From assembly GCF_007679325.1 (NCBI RefSeq), contig NZ_VEGI01000001.1, forward strand, positions 1,426,001 to 1,490,000: a stretch of 64,000 bases of DNA, in the 5' to 3' direction. Positions 45,093-54,961 of this stretch are shown here, in pieces. Both the position numbers and the translations under genes were made by a program. The notes under the pieces are model-generated. The model was given only the letters and a program-made list of their open reading frames with translations. It ran no database searches and was not told the DNA's origin. The DNA comes from Arthrobacter sp. U41 (GTDB lineage Bacteria; Actinomycetota; Actinomycetes; Actinomycetales; Micrococcaceae). How positions within the stretch are numbered: position 1 is the first letter of the stretch; every line of letters begins with the position of its first letter.

Positions 45093-46817
45093 ATGTACCT
45101 GCTGCTCGCCGCCCACGCCGACGGCGCAGCCCTCCAGGAAGTCACTGCCGACGGCGCCCCGCACCCGGCTGCGCCGGCACTGCGGATCATCGACGCTACC
45201 GGGCTGCCCGGCGTCGTGCGTGAACTCGAACAGCGGCGGCCGCGCTGGATCTGGCACCGTACCCAGGACTGGTACCCCGCCCTGTTGGCCGCCGGCGTGG
45301 AACTGGAACGCTGCTACGACCTCACGTTGTGCGGCGCGATCCTGGCGCACTCCGAGTTCACGGCCCATACCGCTTACGCGCAGAACGCCGAGAAACTGAC
45401 CCAGGACGACGAGCTGCAGCAGCCTCCCCGCGGCCTGCAGCCGCCACCGCCGCCGGCCGACCAGGGCGCCCTGTTTGATGATCCCGGCTGGCGTACCCCG
45501 CCCCGGCACAGCCCTGAAGACCTCCGCCACGAATACGCCGCCCAGCAGGACGCCCTCAGCCAGGCGGGAGGAGCCGGCGTCGAGCGCCCCGGTGACAACC
45601 GCAGACAGCGCCTCCAGCTCCTGCTCGCGGCAGAGTCCGCCGCCGCCATGATCGCGGCGGAAATGCAGCACACCGGTGTGCCGTGGCGCGAAGAGCTGCA
45701 TGAGCGGATCCTCGCCGAGTACCTCGGACCCCGTCCTCCCCAGGGCCACCGCCCGGCCAAACTGGAAGCGCTCACCGCCGAGCTGCGGCAGCTGCTGAAT
45801 TCGCCCGCGCTGAACCCGGATTCTCCGCAGGAGCTCATGCGCGCGCTGCACCGCAACGGCATCGAGGTCAAGACCACCCGGCAGTGGGAACTGAAGGAAT
45901 CCAGCCACCCGGCGATCGAACCGCTCCTGGCCTTCAAAAAACTCTCCCGCCTGCACGCCGCCAACGGCTGGGCCTGGCTGGATGCCTGGGTAAAGAACGG
46001 CCGGTTCCAGCCGGAGTACGTGGTGGGCGGCGTGGTCTCCGGCCGCTGGGCGTCCCGCGGCGGCGGTGCCCTTCAAATTCCGCGGCAGATCCGCGGCGCA
46101 GTGCACGCCGATCCGGGACACAAGCTGATTGTCGCCGACGCCTCGCAGCTGGAGCCCCGGGTGCTCGTGGCGCTGGCGCAGGATTCGAAGATGGCCGAGG
46201 CCGCGCGGGACAAGGACCTGTACGCCGGCATCGCCGCGCAGGGCTTCGGCGGAGACCGCGCCAAAGCGAAGGTTGCCCTGCTCGGGGCGATCTACGGGGC
46301 GACCACCGGCGAGTCGGGGCGCCTCATGCCGCAGCTGACCCGCACGTATCCGCGCGCCGTCGGGTTCGTGGAGCAGGCCGCCCGCGAGGGTGAAGCCGGC
46401 AGGACGGTCACCTCGCGGCTGGGCCGCAGCAGCCCCCCGCCGTCCGAGCGATGGCTGCAAAGCCAGCAGTCCACCAGCGCCGAGGAACAACGCAGGGCCG
46501 ATTCGATCGCCCGCTCGCGCGGCCGGTTCACCCGCAACTTCGTCGTCCAGGGTTCCGCGGCGGACTGGGCGGCCTGCTGGCTGGCCGAATTACGACGGCG
46601 GCTGCGCGCCATGCGTGCTGACGGCACCCCTGCCGGGGAACTGGTGTTCTTCCTGCACGACGAAGTTATGGTCCACTGCCCCGACGCCGCGGTGGCCGAC
46701 TGCATCCGGGCGATTGAGGAGGCCGCGACCGCGGCCAAGGAACTGCTGTTTGGCCGGATTCCGGTGGAATTCCCGGTCAGCGTGGCGGTTGTGGACTCGT
46801 ACGATACCGCCAAATAG
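45093..46817 (+). CDS. Family A DNA polymerase with degenerate exonuclease-like domain
   Basis: 574 aa. The C-terminal half carries DNA polymerase I motifs: A 'LIVADASQLEPRVLVALAQD' near 350, B 'KVALLGAIYGATTGESGRLM' near 395 and C 'FFLHDEVMVHCPDA' near 530. The N-terminal 180 residues align with a 3'-5' exonuclease fold only loosely ('WHRTQDWYPALLAAGVELER'), and I see no exo I D-x-E. Database-style naming would be bifunctional exonuclease/polymerase, but proofreading is doubtful. No 5' nuclease domain. Its role, probably repair, is unknown. Confidence 0.9.
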   Translation: MYLLLAAHADGAALQEVTADGAPHPAAPALRIIDATGLPGVVRELEQRRPRWIWHRTQDWYPALLAAGVELERCYDLTLCGAILAHSEFTAHTAYAQNAEKLTQDDELQQPPRGLQPPPPPADQGALFDDPGWRTPPRHSPEDLRHEYAAQQDALSQAGGAGVERPGDNRRQRLQLLLAAESAAAMIAAEMQHTGVPWREELHERILAEYLGPRPPQGHRPAKLEALTAELRQLLNSPALNPDSPQELMRALHRNGIEVKTTRQWELKESSHPAIEPLLAFKKLSRLHAANGWAWLDAWVKNGRFQPEYVVGGVVSGRWASRGGGALQIPRQIRGAVHADPGHKLIVADASQLEPRVLVALAQDSKMAEAARDKDLYAGIAAQGFGGDRAKAKVALLGAIYGATTGESGRLMPQLTRTYPRAVGFVEQAAREGEAGRTVTSRLGRSSPPPSERWLQSQQSTSAEEQRRADSIARSRGRFTRNFVVQGSAADWAACWLAELRRRLRAMRADGTPAGELVFFLHDEVMVHCPDAAVADCIRAIEEAATAAKELLFGRIPVEFPVSVAVVDSYDTAK

Positions 46818-46959
46818 GTCCCGGCGTCGCCCGCCGTAACGTACCCGTCGGTAGCGTTGTGCCCGCATGTGAGGCCGGTTACGCTCGGAAAGGCCGGTGG
46901 CTGATCCGATAGTCTGCCGGCCGTGCAACGACGCAGAGTTTTTTTGGGGAGGCAGCACA

Positions 46960-47220
46960 TTGGCTGGCATTTTCGAGATCGCCATGGCCGGCGAGAAGAA
47001 GTACTTCTTCAAGCTGACGGCATCCGACGGAACGGTGGTCGCCGTTTCACCACTGTTCAACACCATCAAGGGCGCCGCCGCGGGCATCAACGCGGTGCGG
47101 GAGAACGCTGCCACCGGGCTGGTGGTGGACAAGTCCCGTGCCCGCAGCAAGTCCGTCCCCCCGCGGGCCGCCACCCGTAGCGCCGCCGCGCGGGCCCGTG
47201 CCAGCCTGGCCTCCGGCTAG
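46960..47220 (+). CDS. DUF1508 (YegP-type) small protein
   Basis: 86 aa. One YegP-like unit: 'IAMAGEKKYFFKLTASDGTV', 'AVSPLFNTIKGAAAGINAVR', 'ENAATGLVVD'. The tail is basic (Arg/Ala/Ser). The start is TTG 46960, chosen because GGGGAGG (46946-46952) lies 7 nt upstream; no ATG fits. Function unknown. Confidence 0.87.
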   Translation: MAGIFEIAMAGEKKYFFKLTASDGTVVAVSPLFNTIKGAAAGINAVRENAATGLVVDKSRARSKSVPPRAATRSAAARARASLASG

Positions 47221-47264
47221 GATCAGACTGGAATCCGGGCGCGGGACGCGCTTGAGGTCCGGCC

Positions 47265-47963
47265 TCAGCCGTGGAGCCGGCTCCACGTGTCGACGCTGAG
47301 CAAGCTGGAGCGGTCCCAAGGAACCGCCCACCCCAGCTGGTCGAACAGCTGGTTGAGAATCATCCCAGTGAAGCCCCACACCACCACGTCATTGACAGTG
47401 AATGCGGGGCTTTGGAAGGTCTGACCGGCCCGGCTCACCGTGGCCATCACGCGGTTGTCCGGGTCCAGCAGGTCCCGTACCGGGACACGGAACACCTGGG
47501 AGGATTCGCCATAGTCCACTACCCGCACGGGTGACTGGGATGCCCACCATCCGAGGACAGGGGTGACCAGGAAGTTTCCGCGCGGCAGGGCCAGCTCCGG
47601 CATCACGCCGAGGACGTCGACGCCGGCCGGGTCCAGCCCGGTCTCTTCTTCCGCTTCCCGCAGGGCGGCATCGGTCACGGATTCGCCCGGGTCAATGCCG
47701 CCGCCGGGGAAGGCGACCTGCCCGGGATGGTCATCCAGCGTCTGCGCGCGCTGCAACAGCAGGACGTCCAGATCCGCCGGGGCCAGGGCCTTGACGGAGG
47801 CCGCCGGGACATCGTCGAGGGAGCCGAAGAGCATCAGCACCGCCGCCCGGCGGACCCTTTCCCCGGGCTCGACGGCGAGTTCCCGCCACCGGGGATCCGG
47901 TGACGGCGCCGTGCCGGCCTCCACCGCGGCCACCAGGTCGATGAGGTCCTGCCGGGCCGTCAC
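47265..47963 (-). CDS. NUDIX hydrolase, probable CoA pyrophosphatase type
   Basis: 232 aa. The Nudix box begins with '[20 protein letters not shown]' and continues E-T-G, near 110-130, preceded by '[15 protein letters not shown]', the CoA pyrophosphatase-type pattern. GTG 47963 overlaps the endonuclease III stop (GTGA), with GGAGG upstream. The nth-NUDIX pair upstream of the MarP region is also recalled for mycobacteria (Rv3674c/Rv3672c). Confidence 0.9.
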   Translation of the reverse strand: MTARQDLIDLVAAVEAGTAPSPDPRWRELAVEPGERVRRAAVLMLFGSLDDVPAASVKALAPADLDVLLLQRAQTLDDHPGQVAFPGGGIDPGESVTDAALREAEEETGLDPAGVDVLGVMPELALPRGNFLVTPVLGWWASQSPVRVVDYGESSQVFRVPVRDLLDPDNRVMATVSRAGQTFQSPAFTVNDVVVWGFTGMILNQLFDQLGWAVPWDRSSLLSVDTWSRLHG

Positions 47964-48874
47964 AGCGGCCTCCTCTGCGATTCCATCCGGATTTCCGCGG
48001 CCCGGTGCGTCTCCGCGAGGAGTTTGGACAGCAGCTCCTCCTGACCCGGTGCCAGTTCGTACTTCAGCAGCTTCTTCGCCTTCTCCGGGTCCGTCTCCCC
48101 CATGCCGTAGCTGGGGCACCAGTTCGCCACCGCGCAGGCACCGCAGGCCGGTTTGCGCGAATGGCACACGCGCCGGCCGTGGAAAACCACCCGGTGCGAG
48201 AGCATGGTCCAGTCCCTCGGTTCGAACAGTTCCGCGACGTCGGATTCGACCTTGACCGGATCATCCGACTCCGTCCAGCCGAAACGCCGCGCGAGACGGC
48301 CGAAGTGGGTATCCACTGTGATCCCCGGGACGCCGAAGGCGTTGCCGAGCACCACATTGGCGGTCTTCCGCCCGACGCCGGGAAGCGTCACCAGATCAGC
48401 GAGCCGTCCTGGCACCTCGCCGTCGTACTCATCCACCAGCCGGTTGCACAGCGCCATCAGGTTCCGGGTCTTGGCCCGGAAGAACCCGGTGGGCTTGATG
48501 ATCGCCTCCAGATCGTCCGGGTCCGCCTCTGCCATGCTCCGCGCGTCCGGGTAACGCCCGAACAGCAGCGGCGTGATTTGGTTGACCGTCACGTCGGTGG
48601 TCTGCGCGGAAAGCACCGTGGCCACCACCAGCTCGAACGGATTCCGGAAGTCCAGCTCCGCGTGCGCATACGGGTACTGCTCCGCCAGCGCCTTGTTGAT
48701 CCGGCGGGCTCGCCGTTTCAGGGCCAGCAGGGACTCCCCGGCCGCCCGCGGCCCGGCGCCCACAGCCGCGGCGTTGTTCACAACGCTGTTCTTGGAGCCG
48801 GCGTTCTTGCGGCCGGCGCTCATGGGTGTCGGCGTGGCGCTGCCGGCGGCAGGATCGCTGGACTCGGTGGCCAC
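47960..48874 (-). CDS. nth: Endonuclease III (DNA glycosylase/AP lyase)
   Basis: 304 aa. Removes oxidised pyrimidines. Helix-hairpin-helix '[20 protein letters not shown]' with the catalytic Lys, followed by the catalytic Asp in '[13 protein letters not shown]'. Four cysteines with 6-2-5 spacing in '[17 protein letters not shown]' bind a 4Fe-4S cluster. The first 45 residues are a disordered extension; GTG 48874 is the first start, ATG 48823 an alternative. Confidence 0.95.
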   Translation of the reverse strand: MATESSDPAAGSATPTPMSAGRKNAGSKNSVVNNAAAVGAGPRAAGESLLALKRRARRINKALAEQYPYAHAELDFRNPFELVVATVLSAQTTDVTVNQITPLLFGRYPDARSMAEADPDDLEAIIKPTGFFRAKTRNLMALCNRLVDEYDGEVPGRLADLVTLPGVGRKTANVVLGNAFGVPGITVDTHFGRLARRFGWTESDDPVKVESDVAELFEPRDWTMLSHRVVFHGRRVCHSRKPACGACAVANWCPSYGMGETDPEKAKKLLKYELAPGQEELLSKLLAETHRAAEIRMESQRRPL

Positions 48875-48883
48875 TGGCGCCGG

Positions 48884-50296
48884 CTAACCGCGTTCGATGT
48901 TGCTGAGGTCCCGGAGCACGCCCACCCGGCCGTCGGTGTGCTGGACCAGGAATTCGTGGCCACGGTCCTCCAAAGCGAGCACCCAGCCGCCGGGTTCGAT
49001 CACGAAGGCGGCGGCGCCGCTGTGCTCGTCCATGGCGGTGCGGGGCTGGGCGACGGCGAACCAGAAGGCTTCGTATGCGGGCTGGGCGTCGCGTTCCTCG
49101 GGACGGCTGGCCGGGTCAACAGTGGCCCCGATCGGCTCCTGCTGGCGCACCTGCGGGTTCACCGTCGTGGGGGCGCTGTGATCGGAGGCCGCGGGAACCT
49201 CGGCGGCCTGGGTCTGCTCAGCGGCGGGCGGCACGACGGCGGCGGCCTGCGTCTGCTCGGCGGCGGGAGACCCGACGGCGGCAGCCTGCGTCTGCTCGGC
49301 AGCCGACGGCGCGGCGGACGAAACCCCGGGGCCCGACGCGTCGGCCGGAGTCGCGGAGGCCGCGGGAACGGTGCTTGCGACCTGGGTTGCCGGGGAGCTG
49401 ACCACCGGGCCGGGGCCCGCGGCCTGGGCAGGTTTTTCGTGGGCAGACGACTCAGGGGCGGGCTTGACCTGCCCAGCGGCCGGGGCCGCGGCCGCGGAAC
49501 CGGCCGCTGCAGCGGCCGCGCCCGAGGCTGCAGCTGCGCCCGCTCCTGCGCCGAACGACTCGTAGCCACGCGGGGCCGGGTCCGTGGCCGCAGGCTTTCC
49601 GCCGGGGGTCATGCGCTTCGCCCAGCCGGCGACGGCGCTGGCGCCAGCGGCCTTGGGCGCCTTGTCATCCGTGGCCTCTTTCGGAGCCTTGGGCGCGCGG
49701 GGTTTGTGGACGGGGACAGCCGAGTCGCGGGCCACAACATGGGCGGGCACTTCAGCGCGGTCGAGGAAATCCCCGGCGAAAAAGGGGATCAGCCGCGCCA
49801 GGACGGTGGCCGCGAGGAGACCGAGGGCGCCGACGAGGGCCAGCAACATGGCGGGCACGAACGCGCCCGCCACCGACAGGAAGAAGAAGGCGACGGCGAA
49901 GGACGCCACCACGGAGCCGAACTGGTCCACTGACAGCGAGCCGATGCGGATCTTGGTTTCCGGGCTGACGCGGCGCGCGACGAACAGGGCGGCCACGATC
50001 ACGGGCAGGATGATGCCCAGGCCAAGGAAGAACAGACTGCCCAGATTCCACAGGTTGTACCGGACGGCGAACATCGGGATCAGCGAGGCAATAAAGAGGA
50101 TCAGCGTCGAGCCGAAAACCGTCAGGTCGCGGATGGTGAAGGGCCCAAGGACCGCCTCGTTCTTCTTGCCGGTCTTCTTGCTGGCCTTGTCCACCGTGAA
50201 ACGGGGGGCTTCCCCGTAGCCGGCGTGCCGGTCCGCTCCGCCGTTCGCCTGGGTTTGGGCGGGCGCCTTGAGCTGCCCGTTTGCTTGCTCGTTCAT
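48884..50296 (-). CDS. Ala/Pro-rich membrane protein of unknown function
   Basis: 470 aa. After 65 hydrophilic residues there are four membrane segments (about 70-195: 'LTVFGSTLILFIASLIPMFA', 'LFFLGLGIILPVIVAALFVA', then two more). A long disordered Ala/Pro/Glu region follows (about 200-410) containing three 'AEQTQAA' repeats. A short folded end (about 400-470) reads 'VIEPGGWVLALEDRGHEFLV'. SD AAGGAGAACCGA precedes the ATG at 50296. No family recognised. Confidence 0.75.
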   Translation of the reverse strand: MNEQANGQLKAPAQTQANGGADRHAGYGEAPRFTVDKASKKTGKKNEAVLGPFTIRDLTVFGSTLILFIASLIPMFAVRYNLWNLGSLFFLGLGIILPVIVAALFVARRVSPETKIRIGSLSVDQFGSVVASFAVAFFFLSVAGAFVPAMLLALVGALGLLAATVLARLIPFFAGDFLDRAEVPAHVVARDSAVPVHKPRAPKAPKEATDDKAPKAAGASAVAGWAKRMTPGGKPAATDPAPRGYESFGAGAGAAAASGAAAAAAGSAAAAPAAGQVKPAPESSAHEKPAQAAGPGPVVSSPATQVASTVPAASATPADASGPGVSSAAPSAAEQTQAAAVGSPAAEQTQAAAVVPPAAEQTQAAEVPAASDHSAPTTVNPQVRQQEPIGATVDPASRPEERDAQPAYEAFWFAVAQPRTAMDEHSGAAAFVIEPGGWVLALEDRGHEFLVQHTDGRVGVLRDLSNIERG

Positions 50297-50353
50297 TCGG
50301 TTCTCCTTACACGGCGGCGCTCTGGACAGCACCGTCTAACGGCAGACCAAAAC

Positions 50354-50371
50354 GGGACCGCACGCGGTCCC
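50354..50371 (-). terminator. Hairpin with T-run, minus strand
   Basis: GGGACCG (50354-50360) pairs with CGGTCCC (50365-50371). Reading the minus strand, GTTTTGG follows, so it looks like an intrinsic terminator about 40 nt beyond the possible small gene, or an attenuator in the leader of the gene starting at 50296. Confidence 0.6.
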
Positions 50372-50410
50372 GTCGCCTCCATCGGATGTCACAACTTCAT
50401 CTCAGCCTAG

Positions 50411-50686
50411 TCAAGTGGCTGGCCGATCACTAGCTGACGAGCCGCGGACACGGGGACGGAACAGGGCTGCCCTTCCCGCCGCCGCCGCTGCCGACAGGGG
50501 TATTCCCAGCGCCAGAGTTCGTATCGGCGGACCCAGGCTGTCGGCAAGGGTTGCCGCCAGGGGAAGGATGTCCGCGCCGGCCTGAACGGTGAATCCGTAG
50601 GTCGCCGGCGCAAGGCCGCCCGTCAGCCCCCACCACCATTCGGCGCTTAAAAAACACCGCTCACGGTTCACTGTGTGACGCGGCAC
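50411..50686 (-). CDS. Possible small membrane protein (weak)
   Basis: A 91-codon frame from GTG 50686 includes 'WWWGLTGGLAPATYGFTVQA' and 'LALGIPLSAAAAAGRAALF', two hydrophobic stretches. There is no SD, and no family is recognised. The downstream terminator-like hairpin is the main reason to keep it. Other frames here are open too, as is common at this GC content. Confidence 0.25.
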   Translation of the reverse strand: MPRHTVNRERCFLSAEWWWGLTGGLAPATYGFTVQAGADILPLAATLADSLGPPIRTLALGIPLSAAAAAGRAALFRPRVRGSSASDRPAT

Positions 50687-50839
50687 ACGTCGGGAACGGC
50701 TCAGGCGTTAGTGTGTATTTCGGAACAGCTTTTGCGGTCCGACCGTGACCAGCCGATGCCCGACGCCGCGCATGCGGCACGGTGCTGCGGCGGAACGGGC
50801 GTCCCGCGCAGCACGGATCGATGAATGATGAGGTTCACC

Positions 50840-52870
50840 ATGTCCCAGCAGTCACCCGGCTCCACGACGACGCAGGCGCCCCAGGGCGATGCCTTCGAAA
50901 ACCTGTCGCAGGAGGACCGGAAGTTCGCCCCTTCCCCCGAGTTCGCCGCCAACGCGGTGGTCACCGCCGCGGACTACGCCGAGGCCGACGCCGACCGGCC
51001 CGCCTTCTGGGCGAAGCAGGCCCGCGAGCTGCTGAGCTGGAGCAAGGACTTCAGCCAGGCCCTGGACTGGTCCACGCCGCCGTTCGCCAAGTGGTTCGTC
51101 GGAGGCGAGATCAACGCCGCGTACAACGCGCTGGACCGTCACGTCGAGGCCGGCCACGGGGACCGGGTTGCCATCTACTTCGAGGGCGAACCGGGCGATA
51201 CCCGCACGTACACCTACGCCCAGCTCACCGAGGAGGTCAAGAAGGCCGCCAACGCTTTCGAGTCCCTCGGCGTCGCCAAGGGCGACCGGGTGGCCGTGTA
51301 CCTGCCGATGATTCCGGAGGCGGTCATCACGCTGCTGGCGTGCGCCCGGATCGGCGCCATCCACTCGGTGGTCTTCGGCGGTTTCTCCGCCGAGGCGCTC
51401 CGCTCCCGGATCGACGACGCCGAAGCCAAACTCGTCGTCACCGCGGACGGCACGTACCGGCGCGGCAAGCCCAGTGCGCTCAAGCCCGCCGTCGACGAGG
51501 CGCTGTCCCACGAGGGCGACGGCAGCGGCCACACGGTGCAGAACGTCGTCGTCGTCAAGCGCAACGGCCAGGACGTCGACTGGCACGAGGGCCGGGACCA
51601 CTGGTGGGCGGACACGGTCGGGACCGCCTCCGCCGAGCACACCGCCGTCGGGCATGACTCCGAACACCCGCTCTTTATCCTCTACACCTCCGGGACCACC
51701 GGCAAGCCCAAGGGCATCCTGCACACCACCGGCGGCTACCTCACGCAGGGCGCGTACACGCACAAGGCGGTCTTCGACCTTAAGCCGGAGACTGACGTCT
51801 ACTGGTGCACGGCCGACGTCGGCTGGATCACCGGGCACTCCTACGTCGCCTACGCCCCGCTGATCAACGGCGCCACCCAGGTGATCTACGAAGGCACCCC
51901 CGACTCCCCGCACCAGGGCCGCTGGTGGGAGATCGTGGAGAAGTACAAGGTGTCCATCCTCTACACCGCCCCCACCGCGATCCGCACGTTCATGAAGTGG
52001 GGCAAGGAGATCCCGGCGAAGTCGGACCTCTCCTCGATCCGGGTCCTGGGCTCCGTCGGGGAACCCATCAACCCCGAAGCGTGGATGTGGTACCGCGAGG
52101 TCATCGGCGGCAACGCCGGGAAGAACGGCGAGCGGAAGGAAACTCCGGCGCCGATCGTGGACACCTGGTGGCAGACCGAAACCGGCGCGCAGATGATCGC
52201 CCCGCTGCCCGGCGTCACGGCCACCAAGCCCGGCTCCGCCCAGGTCCCGCTGCCCGGCATCGCCGTGGACGTTGTGGACGAGCTCGGCGAGTCCGTGCCC
52301 AACGGCTCCGGCGGCTACCTTGTGATCCGGGAGCCGTGGCCGGCCATGCTGCGCGGCATCTGGGGCGACCCTGAGCGCTTCAAGGAAACCTACTGGTCCC
52401 GTTTTGAGACCATGTACTTCGCCGGGGACGGCGCCAAGAAGGACGAGGACGGCGACATCTGGCTGCTCGGCCGGGTCGATGACGTGATGAACATTTCCGG
52501 CCACCGGCTCTCTACCGCCGAAATCGAATCCGCCCTCGTCAGCCACCCCGCCGTCGCGGAAGCCGCCGTCGTGGGCGCCGCGGACGAAACCACCGGCCAG
52601 GCCGTCGTCGCCTTCGTGATCCTGCGCGGCGACGCCGTGGACACAGGCGACGCGATCGTGCAGGAACTCCGGAACCACGTGGGCAAGGAAATCGGGCCGA
52701 TCGCCAAGCCCAAGACCATCCTCGTGGTGCCGGAACTGCCTAAGACCCGCTCGGGCAAGATAATGCGGCGCCTGCTCAAGGACGTCGCGGAAGGCCGTGA
52801 GGTGGGCGATGCCACCACCCTGGCCGACAACACGGTCATGGCGCAGATTGCGCAGTCGCTGAGAAGGTGA
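50840..52870 (+). CDS. acs: Acetyl-CoA synthetase (AMP-forming)
   Basis: 676 aa. Activates acetate to acetyl-CoA. The P-loop is '[20 protein letters not shown]' near 280; '[20 protein letters not shown]' and '[19 protein letters not shown]' are typical of acetate-specific enzymes. The regulatory lysine is in '[13 protein letters not shown]' near 640, the residue whose acetylation inactivates these enzymes and that AcuC-type deacetylases restore. ATG 50840 has GAGG 6 nt upstream. Confidence 0.96.
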   Translation: MSQQSPGSTTTQAPQGDAFENLSQEDRKFAPSPEFAANAVVTAADYAEADADRPAFWAKQARELLSWSKDFSQALDWSTPPFAKWFVGGEINAAYNALDRHVEAGHGDRVAIYFEGEPGDTRTYTYAQLTEEVKKAANAFESLGVAKGDRVAVYLPMIPEAVITLLACARIGAIHSVVFGGFSAEALRSRIDDAEAKLVVTADGTYRRGKPSALKPAVDEALSHEGDGSGHTVQNVVVVKRNGQDVDWHEGRDHWWADTVGTASAEHTAVGHDSEHPLFILYTSGTTGKPKGILHTTGGYLTQGAYTHKAVFDLKPETDVYWCTADVGWITGHSYVAYAPLINGATQVIYEGTPDSPHQGRWWEIVEKYKVSILYTAPTAIRTFMKWGKEIPAKSDLSSIRVLGSVGEPINPEAWMWYREVIGGNAGKNGERKETPAPIVDTWWQTETGAQMIAPLPGVTATKPGSAQVPLPGIAVDVVDELGESVPNGSGGYLVIREPWPAMLRGIWGDPERFKETYWSRFETMYFAGDGAKKDEDGDIWLLGRVDDVMNISGHRLSTAEIESALVSHPAVAEAAVVGAADETTGQAVVAFVILRGDAVDTGDAIVQELRNHVGKEIGPIAKPKTILVVPELPKTRSGKIMRRLLKDVAEGREVGDATTLADNTVMAQIAQSLRR

Positions 52871-52895
52871 ACGGGCCCCGGTCCGGGCTGCCCGG

Positions 52896-53294
52896 ATGAG
52901 CTTCTCCGTCTCGCGCCGGATCGCCGCGTCCGCGGAGGACGTCTGGGCTCTGCTCACCGATACCGGGAAGTGGCCGGCATGGGGGCCGTCGATCACCGGG
53001 GCCGAGCCGGCCGCGGGCGGGACCGGAGCCGGGCCCGCCCGCGGAGGCCTTGCCTTGGGCAGCCGCGGCAGGGTCCGCACCGTTCTGGGCGTGACGCTGC
53101 CGTACACCGTGACGGCGTTTGAGCCCGGACGGTACTGGTCCTGGTCCGTGGCGGGAATCCCGGCCACCGGCCACCGGATCGTTCCGCAGGGCGGCTGCTG
53201 CGTCGTTACCTTTACGGTCCCGTGGTGGGCGCCCGCCTACCTTCCGGTTTGCGCCTTGGCGCTGCGCCGGATTGAACGGCTTGCGGCACGTTAG
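52896..53294 (+). CDS. SRPBCC-fold (polyketide cyclase/START-like) protein
   Basis: 132 aa. 'SVSRRIAASAEDVWALLTDT' and 'GKWPAWGPSITGAEP' open the fold, and 'VTAFEPGRYWSWSVAGIPAT' and 'GHRIVPQGGCCVVTF' continue it. Such proteins bind hydrophobic ligands; the ligand here is unknown. It lies 25 nt after acs and is probably co-transcribed. Confidence 0.85.
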   Translation: MSFSVSRRIAASAEDVWALLTDTGKWPAWGPSITGAEPAAGGTGAGPARGGLALGSRGRVRTVLGVTLPYTVTAFEPGRYWSWSVAGIPATGHRIVPQGGCCVVTFTVPWWAPAYLPVCALALRRIERLAAR

Positions 53295-53321
53295 GTCCTC
53301 TGCCCGCCGCCGTGCGGGCGG

Positions 53322-54296
53322 TCAGCCGCGGGAACGCGCCTTGACGAGGACTGCTTCAAAGCTCTTGGCCTCGGGGGTGGTGAATTTCGCGTTGACGAGG
53401 GCCAGGGTGTTGCCGTACAGCGCCGCCGTGGTGGGGACGTCGAAGTTCTTGCTGGTGATGATTTCCTCCACTTCACCGGAGCTCACGCGTCCGTTCAGGT
53501 CGATCCGGCTGACCTGGTTGAGGCGGTTCTGGACAGCCCAAAGGGTGTCGCCGCGGACGACGATGCCATCAACATTCGCCAGAGTGACCGGTTTCCCGGC
53601 GGAGTCAGTGACCTGGATCTTTTTGTTGGATCCGTCGCGCGGGTCCACGGTGTACAGGGCGCCGCGGCCCGAGTGGGCGACGATCAGCTTGCGGCCCTCA
53701 TCTGCGGCGGCGATGCCGTTGAGGTTGAACCCCTCGTCCACGGTCCCGGCTGGCGCCCTGAGGGGGACTGTCCGGGCTTTGCCCGGGGTCCCATCGCGGC
53801 CGATCGGGATCCGGTAGAGCTCACCGGCGCGGGAATTGGTGAACCAGGCGACGTCGCGGGTCAGGATGACGTCGTTGATGAACCTGTCGCCGCCTGTGGC
53901 CAGCTGGTACACGGCCACGGTCTTCTTCGTGTCCAGGTCGTACACGTAGGCCTGGCCGGTGGCGCCGCCGGCGACGAAGAGAAGCTCGTTGTCCCGGTCG
54001 ACCTTCATGCCGAGGGCTGCGCGGCCTTTCGGCGCCTTGATGAACAGCTTCGCCGTGCCTCTGTCGATATCTCCGCGGAAGATGTTGCCGTTGAGCCGGT
54101 CACCGGCGAAGAACGTGGTCCCCTCCCCTGCGGCGATGCCCTCAGCGCCGGTGGCGCCGGGGAGTTTGATCACCGAGGACCGCTCATCGCCGTGCGTCCG
54201 GTCGGCGGTCGCGAGGGGCGCCGGGACGAGGAATGCCGCCAGGGCAAGGATGCCGACGGCGATCCAACGGATTGGTTTTGCCTGAATTTTGCGCAT
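53322..54296 (-). CDS. Secreted NHL/SMP-30-like beta-propeller protein
   Basis: 324 aa. Signal peptide '[19 protein letters not shown]' ends near residue 31 (ATA). The mature part has repeated propeller blades ('[20 protein letters not shown]', '[20 protein letters not shown]', '[20 protein letters not shown]'). Similar proteins include lactonases and ligand-binding domains without activity; substrate unknown. GGAG is 7 nt before the ATG at 54296. Confidence 0.85.
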   Translation of the reverse strand: MRKIQAKPIRWIAVGILALAAFLVPAPLATADRTHGDERSSVIKLPGATGAEGIAAGEGTTFFAGDRLNGNIFRGDIDRGTAKLFIKAPKGRAALGMKVDRDNELLFVAGGATGQAYVYDLDTKKTVAVYQLATGGDRFINDVILTRDVAWFTNSRAGELYRIPIGRDGTPGKARTVPLRAPAGTVDEGFNLNGIAAADEGRKLIVAHSGRGALYTVDPRDGSNKKIQVTDSAGKPVTLANVDGIVVRGDTLWAVQNRLNQVSRIDLNGRVSSGEVEEIITSKNFDVPTTAALYGNTLALVNAKFTTPEAKSFEAVLVKARSRG

Positions 54297-54485
54297 GATT
54301 TTTGCTCCGGGATCGGGCTTTCCGCGCGGGTCGGCCAGCACGGGAGCTCCGCGCGATGGTCTTTCCAGTGTAGGCACGCCGCCCGGCGCGGGCCAGAGCC
54401 CGCGGGCCGGTCCCGGGCTGTCTCTGGGTGCCCGCACCGCGGCCGGGTGCGGCGGCCCGCGACGCAACGCGATACATTGGCAGGC

Positions 54486-54959
54486 ATGAGCGAAGCCACC
54501 CCCGACGGCGCCGGCCGCGGCACCATCCTGGTCCTCAACGGGCCCAACCTGAACCTGCTCGGCACCCGCGAACCGGAGAAGTACGGCACCGCCACACTGG
54601 CCGACGTCGAACAGCTCGCCAAGGACACCGGCGCGGCGCACGGCCTCGACGTCGAGTGCTTCCAGTCGAACCACGAAGGCGCCCTTGTGGATGCCATCCA
54701 TGCCGCCCGCGGAAAGGCTGTCGGCATCGTCATCAACGCCGGCGCCTACACCCACACCTCGGTGGCCATCCGGGACGCCATCTCCGCGGTGCAGCTGCCC
54801 GCCGTCGAGGTCCACATCACCAATGTCCACGCTCGCGAGGCGTTCCGGCACCACTCGTACCTTTCGGACGTCAGCAAGGCAGTGATCGCCGGTGCGGGGA
54901 TCCTGGGCTACCGGTTCGCCGTCGAGTACCTCGCCGGGCTGCAGGCCGGCCGGGACTGA
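54486..54959 (+). CDS. aroQ: Type II 3-dehydroquinate dehydratase
   Basis: 157 aa, dodecamer-forming enzyme of the shikimate pathway. '[20 protein letters not shown]' holds the flexible loop Arg and the catalytic Tyr. '[17 protein letters not shown]' has the catalytic His, and '[20 protein letters not shown]' completes the site. TACATT (54473-54478), 7 nt before the ATG, indicates a leaderless start. The next gene begins two bases after its stop. Confidence 0.96.
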   Translation: MSEATPDGAGRGTILVLNGPNLNLLGTREPEKYGTATLADVEQLAKDTGAAHGLDVECFQSNHEGALVDAIHAARGKAVGIVINAGAYTHTSVAIRDAISAVQLPAVEVHITNVHAREAFRHHSYLSDVSKAVIAGAGILGYRFAVEYLAGLQAGRD

Positions 54960-54961
54960 GC

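Larger units (their letters stand above)
50297..50839. other. 543-nt intergenic region with a terminator and possible small gene
   Basis: No clearly conserved gene lies here. It contains a minus-strand hairpin (50354-50371), a weak minus-strand frame (50411-50686) and the inverted repeat GTGTG-N6-CACAC (50673-50688), which may be a control site for acs. The acs SD (GAGG, 50830-50833) is at its right end. Confidence 0.5.

Noticed and set aside
50673..50688. Crp site before acs
   Set aside because: GTGTG-N6-CACAC is a perfect dyad, but the spacing between TGTG and CACA is two bases short of the TGTGA-N6-TCACA consensus.
50852..53167. A 771-codon open frame antisense to acs
   Set aside because: Shadow of the acs gene; composition is that of an antisense frame.
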